From: Gillisella terrae
GTDB taxonomy: Bacteria > Pseudomonadota > Alphaproteobacteria > Rhizobiales > Rhizobiaceae
NCBI RefSeq assembly: GCF_004801395.1
Contig: NZ_SSOA01000002.1
Coordinates: forward strand, 434,001 to 498,000
Direction of reading: 5' to 3'
Length of the DNA: 64,000 bases
Part shown: in pieces, positions 20,478-29,530 of the stretch
Numbering within the stretch: position 1 is the stretch's first letter
Layout: every line of letters starts with the position of its first letter
Notes under the pieces: model-generated
The model's database searches: none
What the model was told of the DNA's origin: nothing
Seen by the model: only the letters and a program-made list of their open reading frames with translations
Translations under genes and position numbers: made by a program

Positions 20478-21080
20478 TTACTTCGCTGACTTCTCATCGC
20501 CGGGCAGCACGTAATCAGTACCTTCCCATGGCGACAGAAAATCAAAACTGCGGAATTCTTGCTTCAATTCTACCGGCTCATAAACCACACGCTTGACCGT
20601 GTCATCATAACGAACCTCAACAAAGCCGGTCACAGGGAAATCCTTGCGCAACGGATGACCTTCAAAACCGTAATCGGTGAGAATACGGCGCAGGTCCGGA
20701 TGGCCCGTAAACATGATGCCATAGAGATCCCAGGCCTCGCGCTCGAACCAGTCTGCCCCCGGAAACAAGGGACACAGCGATGGTACAGGCTTGTCTTCGT
20801 TCGTCTGCAACTTCAGTCGGATACGCTGGTTCTGCCGTGGGGCAAGAAAATGATAAACGACATCAAACCGGTCAACGCGGCTGGGGTAATCCACACCGCA
20901 GACGTCAGTGATGTTGATAAAACCGCAACGCGGGTCATCACGCAGGAACGTTACCAACGCAATCAGACTTTCCGCGGTCGTCGCCAGTGTCAGCTCACCA
21001 AAAGCGATATTGCTCGACACGACGAGATTTTCGCATTTTTCAGTGATGTAAGACGCAAGCGCTTGGAGAGCTTCACTCAT
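20478..21080 (-). CDS. nuoC: NADH-quinone oxidoreductase subunit C
   Basis: 200 residues; 30-kDa type subunit of the peripheral arm. The family signature is [20 protein letters not shown] near residues 108-127 followed by [20 protein letters not shown]. It remains separate from nuoD, as is usual in alphaproteobacteria. Confidence 0.97.
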   Translation of the reverse strand: MSEALQALASYITEKCENLVVSSNIAFGELTLATTAESLIALVTFLRDDPRCGFINITDVCGVDYPSRVDRFDVVYHFLAPRQNQRIRLKLQTNEDKPVPSLCPLFPGADWFEREAWDLYGIMFTGHPDLRRILTDYGFEGHPLRKDFPVTGFVEVRYDDTVKRVVYEPVELKQEFRSFDFLSPWEGTDYVLPGDEKSAK

Positions 21081-21098
21081 CTTGTCAGTCCCTCGCCA

Positions 21099-21686
21099 CT
21101 ACCGTTCGATTGTGCCGGTGCGGCGGATTTTTTTCTGAAGCAAAAGCACGCCATAGAGCAACGCCTCTGCCGTGGGAGGACAGCCCGGGACATAAATGTC
21201 GACAGGCACAACCCGATCGCAACCACGGACAACCGAGTAAGAATAGTGATAATAGCCACCACCATTCGCACAGGAACCCATAGAGATAACGTAACGCGGC
21301 TCAGGCATCTGATCGTAGACCTTGCGAAGCGCTGGCGCCATCTTGTTGGTCAGCGTTCCGGCAACGATCATCACGTCCGACTGGCGCGGCGACGCGCGAG
21401 GCGCAACACCAAAGCGCTCCATGTCGTAACGCGGACCGGAGGCCTGCATCAGCCCCTCAACGGCGCAGCAGGCCAAACCAAACTGCATCCACATCAAGGA
21501 ACCGGTACGGGCCCAGGTGATCAACGCCTGCGTTGATGTGACAATGAAACCTTTATCGGCGAGTTCATTGTTGATCTCACCAAAAAAAGAACTGTCGTTG
21601 CCAACGGGCTTGCCAGTTGCCGGATCAATGATTCCCTTGGGCTGCGGCGCAACCAGAGTCCCACTATTGTTCGGGCTCACTCCCAT
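21099..21686 (-). CDS. nuoB: NADH-quinone oxidoreductase subunit B
   Basis: 195 residues; carries cluster N2, the last iron-sulphur centre before quinone. Tandem cysteines are in [12 protein letters not shown], with further ligands in [16 protein letters not shown] and [14 protein letters not shown]. The variant [20 protein letters not shown] is the form I know from Rhizobiaceae rather than the more common CCAVEMM. The frame extends to a GTG at 21707, but the ATG at 21686 has GGGAG 7 nt upstream and overlaps the nuoA end by 10 nt, so I choose it. Confidence 0.96.
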   Translation of the reverse strand: MGVSPNNSGTLVAPQPKGIIDPATGKPVGNDSSFFGEINNELADKGFIVTSTQALITWARTGSLMWMQFGLACCAVEGLMQASGPRYDMERFGVAPRASPRQSDVMIVAGTLTNKMAPALRKVYDQMPEPRYVISMGSCANGGGYYHYSYSVVRGCDRVVPVDIYVPGCPPTAEALLYGVLLLQKKIRRTGTIER

Positions 21687-22045
21687 TCCAGGGCTCCCTT
21701 CTTCCACTCATAAATAAAGCCGATGGTCAGCACAGCCAGAAAAACCATCATAGACCAGAAACCGAACCAGCCGATTGCGCTGAACGAAACAGCCCAAGGA
21801 AACAGGAAGGCGACTTCAAGATCGAAAATAATGAAGAGAATCGACACCAGATAAAAGCGGATGTCAAACTTGACGCGTGCGTCGTCGAAGGCATTAAAGC
21901 CGCACTCGAATGAGGAAAGCTTTTCCGCATCCGGGGCCTTAAATGCCACAGCAAAAGGGGTTACCAAAAGAGCGATCCCGATAACCATCGCAATGGCAAT
22001 GAATACCACGATCGGGAGGTAGGAACTGAGGAGTTCAGTCATCAT
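21677..22045 (-). CDS. nuoA: NADH-quinone oxidoreductase subunit A
   Basis: 122 residues, three predicted membrane helices; first gene of the complex I operon. Conserved blocks are [40 protein letters not shown] (family Cys) and [23 protein letters not shown] codons at 22051, 22045 and 22042 are in frame; AAGGA with a 5-nt spacer supports 22045. The operon promoter should lie in 22046-22275. Confidence 0.96.
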   Translation of the reverse strand: MMTELLSSYLPIVVFIAIAMVIGIALLVTPFAVAFKAPDAEKLSSFECGFNAFDDARVKFDIRFYLVSILFIIFDLEVAFLFPWAVSFSAIGWFGFWSMMVFLAVLTIGFIYEWKKGALEWE

Positions 22046-22275
22046 ATCCATCCTTGCTTATCATCACGCCGTGAGCCGTACACGGCCAGAACCGACAAGC
22101 CAAAAAGACTGTTGCAACGACCCGTTGGTTATCGCAGCCAGAGCAGTTGCGCAAGACCGATAACGGCTTTTCGCACATGCACACGAAGACTTTAACACTC
22201 GGTATCGATTGATCTACATTTATTTTCGAAATACCCGCTGAGGTGTAAAATAAATGGAAACGGAGGAGAATAAAA

Positions 22276-22352
22276 TGGCGCGAGTGACGGGGCTCGAACC
22301 CGCGACCTCCGGCGTGACAGGCCGGCACTCTAACCGACTGAGCTACACCCGC
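22276..22352 (-). tRNA. tRNA-Asp (GTC), copy 1
   Basis: 77 nt including an encoded CCA. Acceptor stem GCGGGTG pairs with CACTCGC (one G-T), anticodon loop CTGTCAC gives GTC, T-arm GCGGGTTCGAGCCCCG. Differs from the other two copies by one D-loop base (GTCGGTTAG versus GTTGGTTAG). Confidence 0.98.
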
Positions 22353-22410
22353 GCATTGCAAACGCCAAAAAGCGTTTAAGTGGTTTCCCACAGGTCACAT
22401 AAAATTGGTC

Positions 22411-22487
22411 TGGCGCGAGTGACGGGGCTCGAACCCGCGACCTCCGGCGTGACAGGCCGGCACTCTAACCAACTGAGCTACACCCGC
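22411..22487 (-). tRNA. tRNA-Asp (GTC), copy 2
   Basis: 77 nt with encoded CCA, anticodon GTC; sequence identical to copy 3. Separated by 58 bp from copy 1 and 51 bp from copy 3, so the three are probably one transcript. Confidence 0.98.
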
Positions 22488-22538
22488 GCACTTTCAACGA
22501 ACAAACGTTGATACAACCAATTTTCAGAGTTATCAGGA

Positions 22539-22615
22539 TGGCGCGAGTGACGGGGCTCGAACCCGCGACCTCCGGCGTGACAGGCCGGCACTCTAACCAA
22601 CTGAGCTACACCCGC
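22539..22615 (-). tRNA. tRNA-Asp (GTC), copy 3
   Basis: 77 nt with encoded CCA, anticodon GTC. It is the promoter-proximal copy of the three minus-strand tRNA-Asp genes. Confidence 0.98.
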
Positions 22616-22955
22616 TTTTCCTGACAGGAAGATGAACTTCCCTCTGCACCGAGCGGCAAGCGCCGTTCGATGAGCGGCTAACTAAGGGGTTCCTTCACAG
22701 GTGTCAAGCGAGATTGGAAACAAAAACGAGGCGAATTGATTTTTCTTTTATGACCGCCCAGCCTGTTGATAACTCTTCCTTATTTTCAACATGACCGTAA
22801 AAGACGAAAAGTGCTCATTTGCAGAGACTTACCGAAAAACTGCATCGAGAGACCCAAAAAAACACAGAAAAACTCGAAAAAGCTCTTGCGGAATTTTCAA
22901 TCAGCGACTAGATCACAGCCACCGAACGCGGCGGACCTGATCTGCTACAGCGTAA
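22616..22955. other. Divergent spacer between tRNA-Asp and tRNA-Val genes
   Basis: About 340 bp without a supported protein gene. It must contain the minus-strand tRNA-Asp promoter and the plus-strand tRNA-Val promoter. The last 45 bp (from about CACCGAACGCGGCGGA to the tRNA) recur in front of the second tRNA-Val gene. Confidence 0.6.
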
Positions 22956-23031
<76 letters not shown>

Positions 23032-23268
23032 TTACTGCTTTTATGTTGTTTGTTCGGCATTCCCATTATGTCTTTGTGTGGTTTGCTTTTTTCGTTGCGT
23101 TTATGCATCGAATGCTGGGCGATTTTTGTCGTTTTTCCACACCCATACCGCCACTGTGAATTATTTCACTTTCATGACGATTTTTTTGAAAAAGCCTCTT
23201 GCGGTTTAGCAATCAACCCGTTAGATCACACTCACCGAACGCGGCGGACTTGATCTGCTACAGCGTAA

Positions 23269-23344
<76 letters not shown>

Positions 23345-23440
23345 TTCTCCCCTTTTTATTCGTCTTGTTGATTGCAGTTGTCGGTCGTTTCCGCTTTGCA
23401 GGAAAGACATCAATCGGTTTGTTCAAAGCCAACAGACCTA

Positions 23441-23545
23441 CTGCATAATTCCTTAAATCGAAATCGATTTGAGGAGAAAATTATTCAGCAGCTTAAAAGT
23501 TTTACAGCGTCCTTTGTGCGCCATATTTGATGAGAGGCGCTGCAA
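23441..23545. repeat. Palindromic intergenic repeat, copy 2 (both hairpins)
   Basis: First hairpin: CTGCATAATTCCTTAAATCG with GATTTGAGG and TTATTCAGCAG arms. Then a linker CTTAAAAGTTTTACAGCG and a second, weaker hairpin in the TTTGTGCGCC...GGCGCTG part. Lies between tRNA-Val copy 2 and the end of the dehydrogenase gene. Confidence 0.85.
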
Positions 23546-23619
23546 TGAGAATCTGTCTGGCTCAATATGAACCTGACAGACTCTCAATCACCCCATGGCA
23601 AATGCCTGTGAATGTCCCC

Positions 23620-24720
23620 TCACCCGATACGAACGATCGGCTTGATCGATTTTCCGCTCTCGGAATCGTGAATGGCCTCGTTGATCTTATCCAGAGGATA
23701 AAAGGTCACCAATCGGTCAAACGGGAACAATCCCTTGCTGTAGAGGTCGATCAACAGCGGAATAAACGTATCGGGGTTCGAATCACCCTCGACAATACCC
23801 ATGAGTCGTCTTCCACCACTCATGAAGTGCACTTCATCAAGGTTGATTTCGGTGCCGGGAGCCGATGCGCCGAGCACACCGCAGGTGCCCATAGGGGCCA
23901 GAGCCAGAACAGCGCCTTTGATCACCTTCGACATTCCAGTGGTATCCAGCGCAAATTGAAGGCCATAGCCGGTGATGCGCAGGATCTCTTCGGTCGAATC
24001 AACATCGGCAGGATTGATGACATGGGTGGCTCCCAGCTCACGGGCCATCTCCAGGCGTTCCGGCTTCATATCGACCGCGATAATCGTGGTGGCCCCCAGC
24101 ACTTTGGCAGCCATGATCGCCGATAGGCCGACAGACCCCGCTCCAAAAACAGCAAAGGATGAACCGGCTTGTACCTTCAAGGCGTTCATCACCGCTCCGG
24201 CACCCGTTTGAACCCCACAGGCCAAGGGCCCCATCAGCTCCAGTTCAACGCCTTCAGGCACTTTAACCACATTGGCTTCATGACAAATGGCGTGAGACGC
24301 AAAGGATGACTGGCCAAAAAAGTTGGCATGAACCTTTTCCCCATTGGCGGACAGGGCGGATGTGCCATCAGCACGGCTGGCCATAAAGTTGCGCGGGAAA
24401 AACTCATGGCAATAGCTGATGTGATGGGCCTTGCAGCTTGGGCATTGTCCACAGGAATTAAAGGTCATCACAACCCGATCACCGGGTTTGACCTTGCGGA
24501 CGGCAGCCCCAACTTTTTCCACAACCCCCGCCCCTTCATGGCCAAGCACCACAGGAAATGGCGTGGGCATCATGCCGGCGATGACCACCATGTCGGTATG
24601 ACATACGCCGGTGGCCACCAGCTTGACCAGAATTTCGCTATCAAGCGGATCCTCAAGCTCCAGTGTTTCGATGGTCAGTGGGGCATTCTGTTGCCGGGCA
24701 ACAGCTGCGGTGATCTGCAT
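23620..24720 (-). CDS. Zinc-type NAD(P)-dependent aryl-alcohol dehydrogenase
   Basis: 366 residues, medium-chain dehydrogenase/reductase of the benzyl-alcohol dehydrogenase (XylB-like) group. It should interconvert an aromatic alcohol and aldehyde. Catalytic zinc motif ATGVCHTDMVV near residues 36-46 and LGHEGAGVVE near 60; structural zinc cysteines in NSCGQCPSCKAHHISYC; Rossmann motif FGAGSVGLSA near 195. GAGGAGG lies 7 nt before the ATG at 24720; the ATG two codons upstream is too close to it. It is last in the hydroxycinnamate cluster, so oxidation of vanillyl or coniferyl alcohol is a reasonable inference, but substrate is not proven. Confidence 0.85.
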   Translation of the reverse strand: MQITAAVARQQNAPLTIETLELEDPLDSEILVKLVATGVCHTDMVVIAGMMPTPFPVVLGHEGAGVVEKVGAAVRKVKPGDRVVMTFNSCGQCPSCKAHHISYCHEFFPRNFMASRADGTSALSANGEKVHANFFGQSSFASHAICHEANVVKVPEGVELELMGPLACGVQTGAGAVMNALKVQAGSSFAVFGAGSVGLSAIMAAKVLGATTIIAVDMKPERLEMARELGATHVINPADVDSTEEILRITGYGLQFALDTTGMSKVIKGAVLALAPMGTCGVLGASAPGTEINLDEVHFMSGGRRLMGIVEGDSNPDTFIPLLIDLYSKGLFPFDRLVTFYPLDKINEAIHDSESGKSIKPIVRIG

Positions 24721-24798
24721 GATCATTCCTCCTCATTGTAAAAAGCGCGCGATAGAAAACAGGGTGCGCAAATCCGCCCCCTGCTCATGAGTCGCGAC

Positions 24799-26271
24799 TT
24801 AGAATGGATAGGCTGTTGCCTGATCCTTGACCGACACCCACTGCCACTGTGTGAATTCTTCAATATCGGCGGGGCCACCCATGCGGCAACCGTTGCCTGA
24901 TTTTCCTCGACCGCCAAACGGGGCGTAGGGTCCACCATTCACCGTCTGGTCGTTGATATGGAGCTGGCCGACATTCAATTGATTGCCAACGGCCATGGCG
25001 CGGGCGAGATTGCCGGAAATCACCCCTGCGGCAAGGCCGTATTCGCTGCGGTTTGCAAGCTCCACCGCCTCATCATCGCTCGCAAATGATGCGATGCAGG
25101 CGACAGGGCCAAAAACCTCTTCATCAAAGGCCAACATGCCGGGTTTGACCCCGGATAGCACCGTGGCTTTGTAGAATCGGCCATCATGCGTGCCGCCAGC
25201 CAGCAATTTGGCTCCCTTTTGCACGGCGTCATCAACAATTTTCTGAATACCGGCAATCTGCCCATCAGAGATAATCGGACCGAGGGCGACCTGCCGCGAG
25301 GATGGATCGCCGACTGGCAGGCGCTTTGCCTTCTCGGCAAGGCGCTGGGCAATATCATCAGTGATTTTTTGATCGACCAGCACCAGCCCGGTGGCCATGC
25401 AGATCTGCCCCTGATGCAGATAGCAACCCCATGCCGCATTGGACGCGGCAACATCGAGATCAGCGTCATCAAGAATCACCAGCGCATTCTTGCCGCCGAG
25501 CTCAAGCTGCACTTTCTTCAGATGACGTCCTGCCACCTCGCCCACTTTCGAGCCGCCACGGGCAGAGCCTGTGAAAGAGATCATCGCAATATTGGGGTCC
25601 TGACATAGGGCTTCGCCGGCCTCAGCCCCACCTGGCACCACATGAAATACGCCTTTTGGCAAGCCAGCCTCTTCGAAAATGCGGGCAATGATAAAGCCGC
25701 CGGAAATCGGCGTGCGCGGATCCGGCTTGTGGACAACCGCATTGCCCAGCACCAAAGCGGGCGCGATGGAGCGCAAAGACAGCACCAGCGGAAAATTGAA
25801 AGGTGAGATAACCCCAACCACGCCATGCGGCACGCGGCGGGCAGAGTTGCTGCGATCATCCATGGATGGCAGCAAAAGGCCCGTGGGCATTGTCGCCAAT
25901 GTAGCTGCTTGCCGAATGAAAAGTGCACCATGGTTGATCTCAATGGCGGCCTTTGGCTCGGTCGAGCCTGATTCCCGCATGATCCAGTCAATCAACTCCG
26001 GGCCGTTCGCCTCCAGAATATCGGCGGCCTTGTTGAGAATTTTTGCGCGCTCTGCGGCAGGCTGTGCCGCCCATGCCTTTTGCGCTGCGCGTGCCTCGGT
26101 TGCTGCACGCACAATATCCTGCGCACTGCCAAAACCAACAGACGCGATAACCTCGCCATTGGCAGGGTTTTGCACATCAATTGCACCTGTTGTGGTGCTG
26201 GCCCAATCGGAGAAATACGCTCGACCAGTCCAACGGACTGCATCCATAAAATTTTCGCGCTGTATATTCAT
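24799..26271 (-). CDS. vdh: Aromatic aldehyde dehydrogenase (vanillin/benzaldehyde dehydrogenase type)
   Basis: 490 residues, aldehyde dehydrogenase superfamily. ISPFNFPLVLSLRSIAPAL is the cofactor-proximal block, FTGSARGGSKVGEVAGRHLK the Rossmann loop, QLELGGKNALVILDDAD carries the catalytic Glu and HQGQICMATGLVLVD the nucleophilic Cys. EEVFGPVACI and GGRGKSGNG close the domain. The start at 26271 has GGGAGGAAATGAC in front; the frame is open to 26343 without similarity. Next to a feruloyl-CoA hydratase-lyase, the expected reaction is vanillin to vanillate. An intrinsic terminator lies between this gene and the upstream hydratase gene, so it may have its own promoter or depend on readthrough. 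Confidence 0.87.
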   Translation of the reverse strand: MNIQRENFMDAVRWTGRAYFSDWASTTTGAIDVQNPANGEVIASVGFGSAQDIVRAATEARAAQKAWAAQPAAERAKILNKAADILEANGPELIDWIMRESGSTEPKAAIEINHGALFIRQAATLATMPTGLLLPSMDDRSNSARRVPHGVVGVISPFNFPLVLSLRSIAPALVLGNAVVHKPDPRTPISGGFIIARIFEEAGLPKGVFHVVPGGAEAGEALCQDPNIAMISFTGSARGGSKVGEVAGRHLKKVQLELGGKNALVILDDADLDVAASNAAWGCYLHQGQICMATGLVLVDQKITDDIAQRLAEKAKRLPVGDPSSRQVALGPIISDGQIAGIQKIVDDAVQKGAKLLAGGTHDGRFYKATVLSGVKPGMLAFDEEVFGPVACIASFASDDEAVELANRSEYGLAAGVISGNLARAMAVGNQLNVGQLHINDQTVNGGPYAPFGGRGKSGNGCRMGGPADIEEFTQWQWVSVKDQATAYPF

Positions 26272-26356
26272 GTCATTTCCTCCCAGAAATACAAAAAACC
26301 CTTCATTCCCCCAACGCGCCCGGCATCTACCGAGCGAAACCACCCTCCCTGGCCAG

Positions 26357-26389
26357 AAAAAAAGCCTGCGATCCGTTTGGAGCGCAGGC
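26357..26389 (-). terminator. Intrinsic terminator after the hydratase-lyase gene
   Basis: On the minus strand GCCTGCG, a 12-nt loop and CGCAGGC are followed by seven T. It lies 12 bp past the hydratase-lyase stop codon and before the aldehyde dehydrogenase gene. Confidence 0.85.
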
Positions 26390-26400
26390 CATTTGTCATG

Positions 26401-27234
26401 TTACTTCTTTTTGTAAGCGCCAAGACCAGGGCGATAGGTCTTGTCATCGAGGAATTGCTTCAAGCCCTCATCGCGGCCACGGGTTTTGTCCAAAAGCAGC
26501 ATTTGCTCCAGCTTGGCGTAGATGTAATCATCCGCCAAATCCCAAGGCATGTTACGAACCCGCTTGAACGTGTCCTTCGCGGCCTTCATGGTCACCGGAT
26601 TCTTCTCGAGAAGGCTGGCGCAGAGTTTGCGAACACGCTCTTCCAACTGCTCCAAAGGCACCGATTCGTTCACCAGGCCCATGTCGCGGGCCTTTTGGCC
26701 ACCAAAGGGTTCGCCCGTCATGATGTAATAGAGTGAATCACGGTGATTCATCACTTCGGCCACAGCGCGCGTGACATTGCCGCCCGGCAGAATGCCCCAG
26801 TTGATCTCGGAAAGACCAAAGGTTGCTTCATCGGCGGCAATTGCCAGATCGCAGGCGACCAGAGGATTGAAGGCACCGCCAAAGCACCAGCCATTGACCA
26901 TGGCAATGGTGGGCTTTTCAAAATAAGTCAGGCGCTGCCACCAGCCCCCGGACTGACGACGGCTTTTCAACGTTGCGGACCGTGGCTTATCGTCGTTGTC
27001 GCGGAAATATTGTTGAAGATCCATGCCCGCAGACCATGAGGAGCCAGCACCTCGCAACACCAGAACGCCGCAACGCTCATCGCCTTCCAGTTCATCCAGC
27101 ACTTCCATCATGCGGACATTCAAAGCCGGATTCATTGCATTGCGCTTTTCAGGGCGGTTGAAGGTCACAAAAGCAATGCCGTTGTCGAACTCAACCAGAA
27201 CCGGATCGGCTGCCGTTGTCTGTTTATCTGTCAT
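26401..27234 (-). CDS. ech: p-Hydroxycinnamoyl-CoA (feruloyl-CoA) hydratase/lyase
   Basis: 277 residues, crotonase superfamily. It hydrates feruloyl-CoA (or p-coumaroyl-CoA) and cleaves it to vanillin (or 4-hydroxybenzaldehyde) plus acetyl-CoA. Crotonase blocks: FVTFNRPEKRNAMNPALNVR, GAGSSWSAGMDLQQY (oxyanion hole), AMVNGWCFGGAFNPLVACDL and FGLSEINWGILPGGNVTRAV, whose catalytic Glu and the EINWGI.PGG pattern are characteristic of this subfamily. AAGGAG is 6 nt before the ATG at 27234; a TTG at 27255 is rejected. It lies 42 bp behind the CoA ligase gene. Confidence 0.93.
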   Translation of the reverse strand: MTDKQTTAADPVLVEFDNGIAFVTFNRPEKRNAMNPALNVRMMEVLDELEGDERCGVLVLRGAGSSWSAGMDLQQYFRDNDDKPRSATLKSRRQSGGWWQRLTYFEKPTIAMVNGWCFGGAFNPLVACDLAIAADEATFGLSEINWGILPGGNVTRAVAEVMNHRDSLYYIMTGEPFGGQKARDMGLVNESVPLEQLEERVRKLCASLLEKNPVTMKAAKDTFKRVRNMPWDLADDYIYAKLEQMLLLDKTRGRDEGLKQFLDDKTYRPGLGAYKKK

Positions 27235-27276
27235 AGGTTTCTCCTTATTCTGCAACGATGGATCGCAGCATTGATT

Positions 27277-28830
27277 TCAAATGGATGACTGATCGTAATT
27301 CTTGCGCAAAACATGCTTGAGCACTTTGCCCGATGCTGTTCGCGGCAGACTGTCCACAAAGACAATTTTCTTCGGTCGCTTGAAGCCAGATAGCCGCGCC
27401 ACACAATGGGCGTGAACCTCTTCCTCCTGAAGCGATTTATCCGAGGCGACAATCAGTGCAATACCAACTTCGCCCCATTCGGGATGCGCAACGCCAATGA
27501 TGGCCACTTCCGAAATGCCGGGATGCTCGACAAGTGCGGCTTCGACTTCCGCGGGATAAACATTTTCACCACCGCTGATATACATATCCTTCAGCCGGTC
27601 AGCGAGGTAAATTACCCCATCTTGAGAGCGTGCCAGATCACCACTGCGATACCAGCCATCCAAAAACGCGGCTTTTGTCATCTCAGGCTTGTTCCAGTAA
27701 CCGGATGTCACGGTGGGGCCACGCAACAAAATCTCGCCAACCTCGCCCTCCGCCACATCATGGCCGTCGCCATCAACGATGCGCAGATCAATCAAAGGTG
27801 CCGGATAGCCTATGCTGCCGGGATGGCGCATCACCTGCTCGCTATCAAGCGGCATATGGCAGGTGGTGCCCGCTTCACTCATGCCATAGCCATTCACCAG
27901 TGCAATGCCATCATCCATAAAACGCTCAATCAACACCGGCGGCAAAGGCGCGCCGCCTATGAAAATCGCCTTCAGACGCCGCAGGGCAGACGGATCCCAG
28001 TGCGGATTTGCGCGCAAGGCTGAGGCGATTTGCGGCACACCACAATAATGGGTCACGCCAATTTCCGGATCAGCCATGATGCTAAAGGTCCGTTCCGGCA
28101 AAAACCGGTCTGAAATCACCAGCCGCCCACCCATCAGTATCGCGGTACGCGCCAGAGCCACCAGACCAATGGTGTGAAAAAACGGCAATTCGCACAAAAC
28201 CACCGAGTCGGTGGAGACATCGCAGAGAAATGAAAAGTTGAGCGACGAGTAATATAAATTGCGCGCACTCAGCATGACACCCTTCGGCACACCCGTGGTG
28301 CCGGACGTATAGAGCAACACGCAGGTGCGGTCTTCAGAACCAAAATCAGGCACAAAGGGGGCATAGGATTGGCAGCGCGCATTGAGGCCATCATCGCCAT
28401 CCACCGAGAGAAGTCTGGTAGACGCGCTCACCTTGATCTGCGCCTGAAACTCATCTTCAAAGATCACCAAGGCAGGCTGGCAATCATCGATAATCATCGA
28501 AATTTCGTGAAGATTGAGGCGCCAGTTAACGGGTACGAAAATTGCGCCGATCCGTTGACAGGCAAAACAAACGGCGAGTTGGGCAATGGAATTGCGCCCA
28601 ACAAAGGCAATGCGCGGTGATGGGTCTGCACCCTTCGTTGTATCAACCAACAAACTGGCGACACGCCCAACCAGAAGATCAAGCTCGGAATAATTGAGCG
28701 ATTGCCCTGTCTTGACCTCCAAGACTGCTGGGCGCTTAGGCCCAACCTTGGCGCGAAAACGGACGGGGTCTTCCGACTCCATTCCAACAGACGCGCCGAC
28801 ATCGCGCGATCCTGCGGCAATGCTGTTCAT
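27277..28830 (-). CDS. fcs: Hydroxycinnamate (feruloyl) CoA ligase
   Basis: 517 residues, adenylate-forming acyl-CoA synthetase. It should activate ferulate or p-coumarate with ATP and CoA, the first step of the CoA-dependent non-beta-oxidative route. Motifs: LLYTSGTTGVPKGVMLS (P-loop A3), NGYGMSEAGTTCH (A5), YRSGDLARSQDG (A7), DRLKDMYISGGENVYPAEVE (A8) and the C-terminal catalytic Lys in PRTASGKVLKHVL (A10). The start at 28830 has GGGAGGAA 8 nt before. About 520 residues is the 4-coumarate-CoA-ligase size, not the longer acyl-CoA ligase (NDP-forming) FerA type. Substrate is inferred from the neighbouring hydratase-lyase. Confidence 0.87.
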   Translation of the reverse strand: MNSIAAGSRDVGASVGMESEDPVRFRAKVGPKRPAVLEVKTGQSLNYSELDLLVGRVASLLVDTTKGADPSPRIAFVGRNSIAQLAVCFACQRIGAIFVPVNWRLNLHEISMIIDDCQPALVIFEDEFQAQIKVSASTRLLSVDGDDGLNARCQSYAPFVPDFGSEDRTCVLLYTSGTTGVPKGVMLSARNLYYSSLNFSFLCDVSTDSVVLCELPFFHTIGLVALARTAILMGGRLVISDRFLPERTFSIMADPEIGVTHYCGVPQIASALRANPHWDPSALRRLKAIFIGGAPLPPVLIERFMDDGIALVNGYGMSEAGTTCHMPLDSEQVMRHPGSIGYPAPLIDLRIVDGDGHDVAEGEVGEILLRGPTVTSGYWNKPEMTKAAFLDGWYRSGDLARSQDGVIYLADRLKDMYISGGENVYPAEVEAALVEHPGISEVAIIGVAHPEWGEVGIALIVASDKSLQEEEVHAHCVARLSGFKRPKKIVFVDSLPRTASGKVLKHVLRKNYDQSSI

Positions 28831-28870
28831 TATCATTTCCTCCCTGACGATCGCTCCTCAATCGCCATTT

Positions 28871-28887
28871 AGTATGTAATACATATT
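28871..28887. promoter_or_regulatory. Palindromic operator candidate for the MarR regulator
   Basis: TATGTA-A-TACATA (28873-28885) is a perfect 13-bp palindrome in the 137-bp divergent spacer between fcs and the marR gene. Size and AT-rich symmetry suit a MarR dimer. Site use is inferred. Confidence 0.6.
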
Positions 28888-28967
28888 ATCCTTTCTTTTG
28901 CTTCACACAAGCGAAATCTGCCATACAAAGAGAAATTACAGAAAATCATCACGAATCGGACAGCGCC

Positions 28968-29483
28968 ATGAACAGTTTTGATGCACCGCAGGACGCTCAG
29001 GCGTCTCCATCATCCTCATCAACGGGCGTGAAGTTGGGTGAATTGGAAAATATTCTCGGCTTCCATCTGCGGCTGGCCAATGTGGCGGTGTTTCAGGATT
29101 ATCAGGTCACCATGGCGGGACTTTCGCTCACGCCAAAACAGTTTGCGGTGCTGGAGCTGATTGAAACCAACCCTGGAGCCAGCCAGATTGATCTGGCCAA
29201 CTGCCTGCGCATGGACAAGGCTTCGATGATGGCCTTGGTCAACAAACTCGAAGGTCGCAATGCCATTGAGCGCCGACAAAGCGAGAATGACCGCCGTCGG
29301 CAAGAACTATTCGTCACCGAAGATGGTCTCGCCTTGGCGAATACCGCCAGAAACCTGCGAGCCGCCCATGAAGCCCGCTTCAAAGACCGCTTTTCTGAAG
29401 ATGAGGTCGCACAGCTGGTTTCCTATCTCAGGCGCATCTATGCCAGCACAACAACAGCGCTGCTTGATGACGACGGTGAATAG
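28968..29483 (+). CDS. MarR family transcriptional regulator of the hydroxycinnamate cluster
   Basis: 171 residues with a winged helix-turn-helix. An N-terminal Ser-rich tail (about 20 residues) is followed by the dimerisation helix LGELENILGFHLRLANVAVF. Recognition helices are in LTPKQFAVLELIE and QIDLANCLRMDKASMMALVN, and the wing is in ERRQSENDRRRQELFVTEDG. It is transcribed divergently from fcs, the layout of known ferulate/p-coumarate repressors (FerR, CouR), which are released by the CoA thioester. That ligand is inferred here. The palindrome at 28873 is its likely operator. Confidence 0.85.
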   Translation: MNSFDAPQDAQASPSSSSTGVKLGELENILGFHLRLANVAVFQDYQVTMAGLSLTPKQFAVLELIETNPGASQIDLANCLRMDKASMMALVNKLEGRNAIERRQSENDRRRQELFVTEDGLALANTARNLRAAHEARFKDRFSEDEVAQLVSYLRRIYASTTTALLDDDGE

Positions 29484-29520
29484 AGCATCGGGCTGATTCC
29501 GATGTTCTGCACGATGCTCT
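29482..29520. terminator. Hairpin between convergent marR and EamA permease genes
   Basis: AGAGCATCG and CGATGCTCT form a 9-bp stem around a 21-nt loop directly after the marR stop. A T-run is absent, so termination efficiency is uncertain. Confidence 0.45.
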
Positions 29521-29530
29521 CTTCAAAAAA

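Noticed and set aside
19250-20596. 448-codon plus-strand frame opposite nuoD
   Set aside because: Antisense shadow of nuoD.
22035-22391. 118-codon frame across nuoA leader and tRNA-Asp copy 1
   Set aside because: It reads through a tRNA gene; similar false proteins arise from tRNA sequences in many genomes.
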